25,209 nt of DNA from an uncultured Bacteroidales bacterium (GTDB lineage: Bacteria > Bacteroidota > Bacteroidia > Bacteroidales > P3), in contig ONOZ01000021.1 of NCBI GenBank assembly GCA_900319595.1, positions 1 through 25,209 of the forward strand, read 5' to 3'. Below, piece after piece: positions 22,148 to 25,209 of the stretch. Under the pieces are notes generated by a model that saw only the letters and a list, made by a program, of their open reading frames with translations, had not been told where the DNA came from and ran no database searches. The position numbers and the translations under genes are program-made. The first letter of the stretch is position 1. Every line of letters begins with the position of its first letter.

Positions 22148-24439
22148 TTATTTATTTACAACGAATTTAGTTGTAGTTTTTGCACCATTTACATTAAGTG
22201 TGCAGAAATATGTTCCGTTTGACAATTCGCTTGTGCTGATAGTTGCTTGATGCTCAATACCTGCACTTTGTTGTCCTTTGTTAATAGTTTGAACTGTTCT
22301 ACCCATGATGTCAGTAACAGTAATAGTTACGTTTCCACTTTCTGCCAAAGCGTAGTTCAATTTAGCAGTAGTTGTAACAGGGTTAGGATACATATTAACA
22401 GAAGCAACTGTTGCGTCTATGTCGTTCAATCCACTTTCTGATTCAGAAACCATCAAACGCATCATAGGAGATTTTTCATAATTAAAGAAAGTTCCCCAAG
22501 AATACTGGGCACCACCTTTTGTAATATTAGGAGACCAAATAACGATATTATTTGCTGCCGACGTTCCCTCTCCGTTTGGTATTACAGATAAACCAGGCAT
22601 AAATGTATTACTATATAGATGAGACTCAGCAACTAAGAAACGTCCTGAAGTTACCAATTCATAGCAAGCATAGTATAGAGTGTTAGGCTCTAATTTTGCA
22701 GCAGTTTCAAAAGGAACATATATAGACTTGTAATTTGTAGCAAGAGGGGTGTTCGGCATAGTGTTTATTTCACCAGCAGAGATTGTATAAGGAGCAGATA
22801 CAATAGGTTTGTTTCCATCAGATGTTACAGGGACAAATACTGTTTCCCAGCCGCTTTGTGAAGGGTCTAACTTATTCAAAGAAACTCTAATGATAGAACC
22901 TTCTTCTACATAGGTAGAATCTTTAGTATTCATAGCAGGAATCAATTCCATACCGTGTGCATACGCTTCGTTATTAAATGCTTTACCTTGGAAACCTAAA
23001 CAAACTTTGTAACCTTCTACATAGCAGTTAGCATCACCCAAGTATGCATCATCACCAAACATCAATAAACCATATTTGAAAGGAGCACGTGTAGCAGAAG
23101 CATCTCTTGACCAACGATACAAATCTGTCATAAGACCTTCTTCTATACTGCTTACAACAGAATATGGATAGGTGTATTCTGAAGCATCAATCGTTGTATC
23201 CACGGTTGCTCCATCTCTTTCAAAAGAGTAAGCAATAGTATTTTTAACTGCATATCTACCAGCACCCGAGTTTAACTGATTTTCGTCATATGCTTCTACA
23301 TATTGCACATTGCGTATTACATCGACAGAATCATCTTTGTAGTCTCTAATTCTTTCTATGTAAGGTAGATGAGACATAGTATCCATAGTTCCTTCGTTTA
23401 TTGTAGCACCCGTAAAGTTATAGGTAATAGTATCTGAACCATCAGAAGCACCACCTTCAATGATAGTACCCTTAGTCATTGCGTTTTGCAACGTAACATC
23501 ATAAACATCAGATGTACCGGTATTTCTCATATATGCTCCTACCAAAAGAGGCTCTACTTGCATAAATTCAGGTATGCGTGAATATCCACCCATGAAATCC
23601 AATCTTATAAGGTCAATTCTCGCATCTGGAGTTTCTGCCCAAGCAACGTCATCAATCAAGAAGAAATATCCGTGAGGTTGTCCTGTAGTAGGTGGAGAGA
23701 ATGTACGAATACGGAAATATGTAACCTCTGTTGGATCATCTACAATCAAAGGAACGTTTGTTGTATTTGTAGGAAGTGTTATGTGATATGTTCCGATTAT
23801 ACCGTCATTTACATTAACATCAACATTTTTTATATTGAACTCCATAGAGTCGTAAGTAGTGAAATTTTCATCTCTTGACCAGTCAATAAAATATTGATCA
23901 GAGTTGAATTTTCTTACAGTCAAAGAAACGTAAATATCTATACCTTTTTTACCATAAGTTTCAACAGGGTCATTGAACTTAACATAAGCATCAACAAATG
24001 TTGCTTGCTGTTTGTCTTTGTCTCTTATGTCCATAAAGTTCATAAAAGCAAAACCGTTGTTTACAGAAAAGTTCTCGAACGAACTAGACCAATAGTAACC
24101 GTGACCTAAACCATAATAATATGTAAAGTATTCAGTCAAGTCTGAATAATTATTAGAATCTCTAATAACGAAGTCTGTCCAATCGCCATTTGCAGTGTGA
24201 ACTGTAGTGTGACCAATAGTGTATTTGGTATCATCGCTAAAGTCAGCAAGTAAAGTTGCTCCTTCAGGTATAGCCTTCACTACAGCCTTTTTAGATTGAT
24301 TGTTTGTTGCACTTGGTATTGCTTGTTTCATAGTTACCGCATGCTGCACGTCTGTTGCTTTTTTATTGATATTGTTCAACTGAGCAAAAACTCCTGTTGA
24401 AACGAACAATAATGCAACCGCTAATAATGTCTTTTTCAT
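22148..24439 (-). CDS. T9SS type A sorting domain protein, body unrecognised
   Basis: A 763-residue secreted protein. Signal peptide 1-20 (MKKTLLAVALLFVSTGVFAQ); a Lys/Gln/Asn-rich linker to about 60; a jelly-roll-like region (about 60-275) opening with ATLLADFSDDTKYTIG and closing with GYFFLIDDVAWAETPDARID, a pattern seen in carbohydrate-binding or MAM-like sandwiches; a central region (about 280-665) that I cannot assign; and a T9SS sorting domain (680-763) with SVNMYPNPVTTTAKLNYAL, ITVTDIMGRTVQ and SNGTYFCTLNVNG ending in TTTKFVVNK. No catalytic motif is seen, so it may be structural, adhesive or ligand-binding. It has its own promoter (24507-24536) and terminator, hence a single-gene transcript. 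Confidence 0.88.
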   Translation of the reverse strand: MKKTLLAVALLFVSTGVFAQLNNINKKATDVQHAVTMKQAIPSATNNQSKKAVVKAIPEGATLLADFSDDTKYTIGHTTVHTANGDWTDFVIRDSNNYSDLTEYFTYYYGLGHGYYWSSSFENFSVNNGFAFMNFMDIRDKDKQQATFVDAYVKFNDPVETYGKKGIDIYVSLTVRKFNSDQYFIDWSRDENFTTYDSMEFNIKNVDVNVNDGIIGTYHITLPTNTTNVPLIVDDPTEVTYFRIRTFSPPTTGQPHGYFFLIDDVAWAETPDARIDLIRLDFMGGYSRIPEFMQVEPLLVGAYMRNTGTSDVYDVTLQNAMTKGTIIEGGASDGSDTITYNFTGATINEGTMDTMSHLPYIERIRDYKDDSVDVIRNVQYVEAYDENQLNSGAGRYAVKNTIAYSFERDGATVDTTIDASEYTYPYSVVSSIEEGLMTDLYRWSRDASATRAPFKYGLLMFGDDAYLGDANCYVEGYKVCLGFQGKAFNNEAYAHGMELIPAMNTKDSTYVEEGSIIRVSLNKLDPSQSGWETVFVPVTSDGNKPIVSAPYTISAGEINTMPNTPLATNYKSIYVPFETAAKLEPNTLYYACYELVTSGRFLVAESHLYSNTFMPGLSVIPNGEGTSAANNIVIWSPNITKGGAQYSWGTFFNYEKSPMMRLMVSESESGLNDIDATVASVNMYPNPVTTTAKLNYALAESGNVTITVTDIMGRTVQTINKGQQSAGIEHQATISTSELSNGTYFCTLNVNGAKTTTKFVVNK

Positions 24440-24506
24440 TTTACGTGTTGTTTTTAATGTTAATATTAAATGTTTATTTTTATTTTCGTTTTTTTATTCT
24501 AAAATG

Positions 24507-24536
24507 CAAATTTACAGATTTTTTTTAATCCAACAA
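24507..24536 (-). promoter_or_regulatory. Bacteroidetes-type promoter for the 763-residue T9SS protein
   Basis: TAAATTTG (24514 to 24507) with TTG (24536 to 24534) 19 bases upstream on the minus strand. The leader to the ATG at 24439 is about 60 bases, A/T-rich and without obvious structure. Confidence 0.65.
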
Positions 24537-24665
24537 TTTTTTACAACAATTTTTTTATTAACAATATATTTTTTTACAAAAAAACTTTCCTCCAATTCCA
24601 TACTCGCAATAATTGTGCCAAACACAAGAATAATTTTATTTATCTCGCTAATAAAAAAAATAATC

Positions 24666-24681
24666 ACTGAGAAAAATCAGT
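24666..24681 (-). terminator. Short terminator after kdsA
   Basis: ACTGA and TCAGT form a 5-base stem around TTTTTC on the minus strand, 3 bases after the kdsA stop, followed by GATTATTTTTTTTATT. The stem is short but the T-run is good. Confidence 0.5.
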
Positions 24682-24684
24682 TTT

Positions 24685-25209
24685 TTATAGTTGATTTACA
24701 GCGAGTTTGAGTTTTGATAATTTTGTTAATAATTTTTCTGCATTTTCCAATGGTAGCATATTCATTCCATCGCTTTTTGCGTTTTTGCAATCGGGGTGAG
24801 TTTCCATAAAAATTCCATCTGCTCCAACAGCAATAGCACCTTTGGCAATAGTCTCTATCATTTGCGGATTGCCACCAGATACGCCACTTATTTGATTTGG
24901 TTGTTGCAAACTGTGAGTTATATCCATTACCACAGGGACATTGTTTTGTTGCATAATAGGAATTGAACGAAAATCTACAACCAAATCCTGATAACCAAAA
25001 AATGTACCTCTATCCGTTAAGATAACGTTTTTATTGCCACTATCAAAACATTTTTGGCAAACATAACGCATACTTTCGGCAGATAGAAATTGTCCTTTTT
25101 TTATATTTACAATCTTACCCGTCTTTGCCGCACTTACAATAATATCTGTTTGTCTGCAAAGAAAAGCAGGTATTTGTAATACGTCTGCAACCTCACTTGC
25201 CATAGTAAC
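24685..25209 (-). CDS. kdsA: 3-deoxy-8-phosphooctulonate synthase, C-terminal part
   Basis: The last 174 codons of a KdsA gene whose beginning lies beyond the right edge; the frame is open through 25209 (Val-Thr before MASEVADV), so the Met at 25203 is internal. KdsA condenses phosphoenolpyruvate with arabinose 5-phosphate to Kdo 8-phosphate, the first step to the Kdo of lipopolysaccharide, in the cytoplasm. Diagnostic blocks, numbered from that Met: ADVLQIPAFLCRQTDIIVSA (6-25), a substrate-binding stretch also used by the related DAHP synthases; VNIKKGQFLSAESM (32-45); NVILTDRGTFFGYQDLVVDF (59-78); VVMDITHSLQQP (91-102); and ADGIFMETHPD (128-138), close to the usual FMEVHPDP. Full-length KdsA is about 260-280 residues, so roughly 90 are missing. 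It shows a Gram-negative host. Confidence 0.95.
   Translation of the reverse strand, partial: VTMASEVADVLQIPAFLCRQTDIIVSAAKTGKIVNIKKGQFLSAESMRYVCQKCFDSGNKNVILTDRGTFFGYQDLVVDFRSIPIMQQNNVPVVMDITHSLQQPNQISGVSGGNPQMIETIAKGAIAVGADGIFMETHPDCKNAKSDGMNMLPLENAEKLLTKLSKLKLAVNQL

Overview
The window looks like a piece of a Bacteroidetes (Bacteroidales-type) chromosome. It is A+T-rich. Its promoters carry the Bacteroidetes pattern (TTTG or TTG, about 19-21 bases, then TAnnTTTG). Three large secreted proteins end in type IX secretion (T9SS) sorting domains. It also carries kdsA (Kdo synthesis, so a Gram-negative with LPS), a beta-barrel porin, and a GH20 hexosaminidase of the usual Bacteroidetes layout. 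Stop codons are mostly TAA; TAG is a genuine stop in citD. I see no tRNA, rRNA, CRISPR array, transposase or phage gene.

Layout. 1-3278 (minus): an acyl-CoA/AMP ligase, an unrecognised 238-residue protein, citD and the start of citE (citrate lyase gamma and beta subunits), probably one transcript. 3414-4640 (plus): a divergent porin. 4678-5882 (minus): the wreck of a restriction-modification locus, made of a promoter, a 44-residue stub of a C5-cytosine methyltransferase with its motif I, an intact HNH endonuclease, and a frameshifted tail of what may be a second endonuclease. 5942-6673 (minus): a short-chain dehydrogenase. 6798-7124 (plus): a small cupin. 7181-8704 (minus): a DUF1858/DUF438/hemerythrin/PAS protein. 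9030-11908 (plus): a GH20 beta-hexosaminidase broken by one in-frame TAG, followed by a small membrane protein. 11982-12728 (plus): a membrane-anchored OmpH/Skp-like protein.

12888-18383 (minus) is the most interesting part: a 1702-residue T9SS surface protein whose long leader contains a well-formed cobalamin (vitamin B12) riboswitch directly downstream of a Bacteroidetes promoter, followed by two hairpins, one terminator-like. The protein combines an N-terminal domain of the 'WVGEG' type, three fibronectin-III/jelly-roll pairs and a DUF4465-like domain. This points to a B12-repressed, T9SS-exported surface protein that may take part in corrinoid capture. No btuB-like transporter lies in the window.

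18417-25209 (minus): ridA and an M6-family metalloprotease with a T9SS tail, 15 bases apart; an orphan 763-residue T9SS cargo protein; and kdsA, which runs off the right edge.
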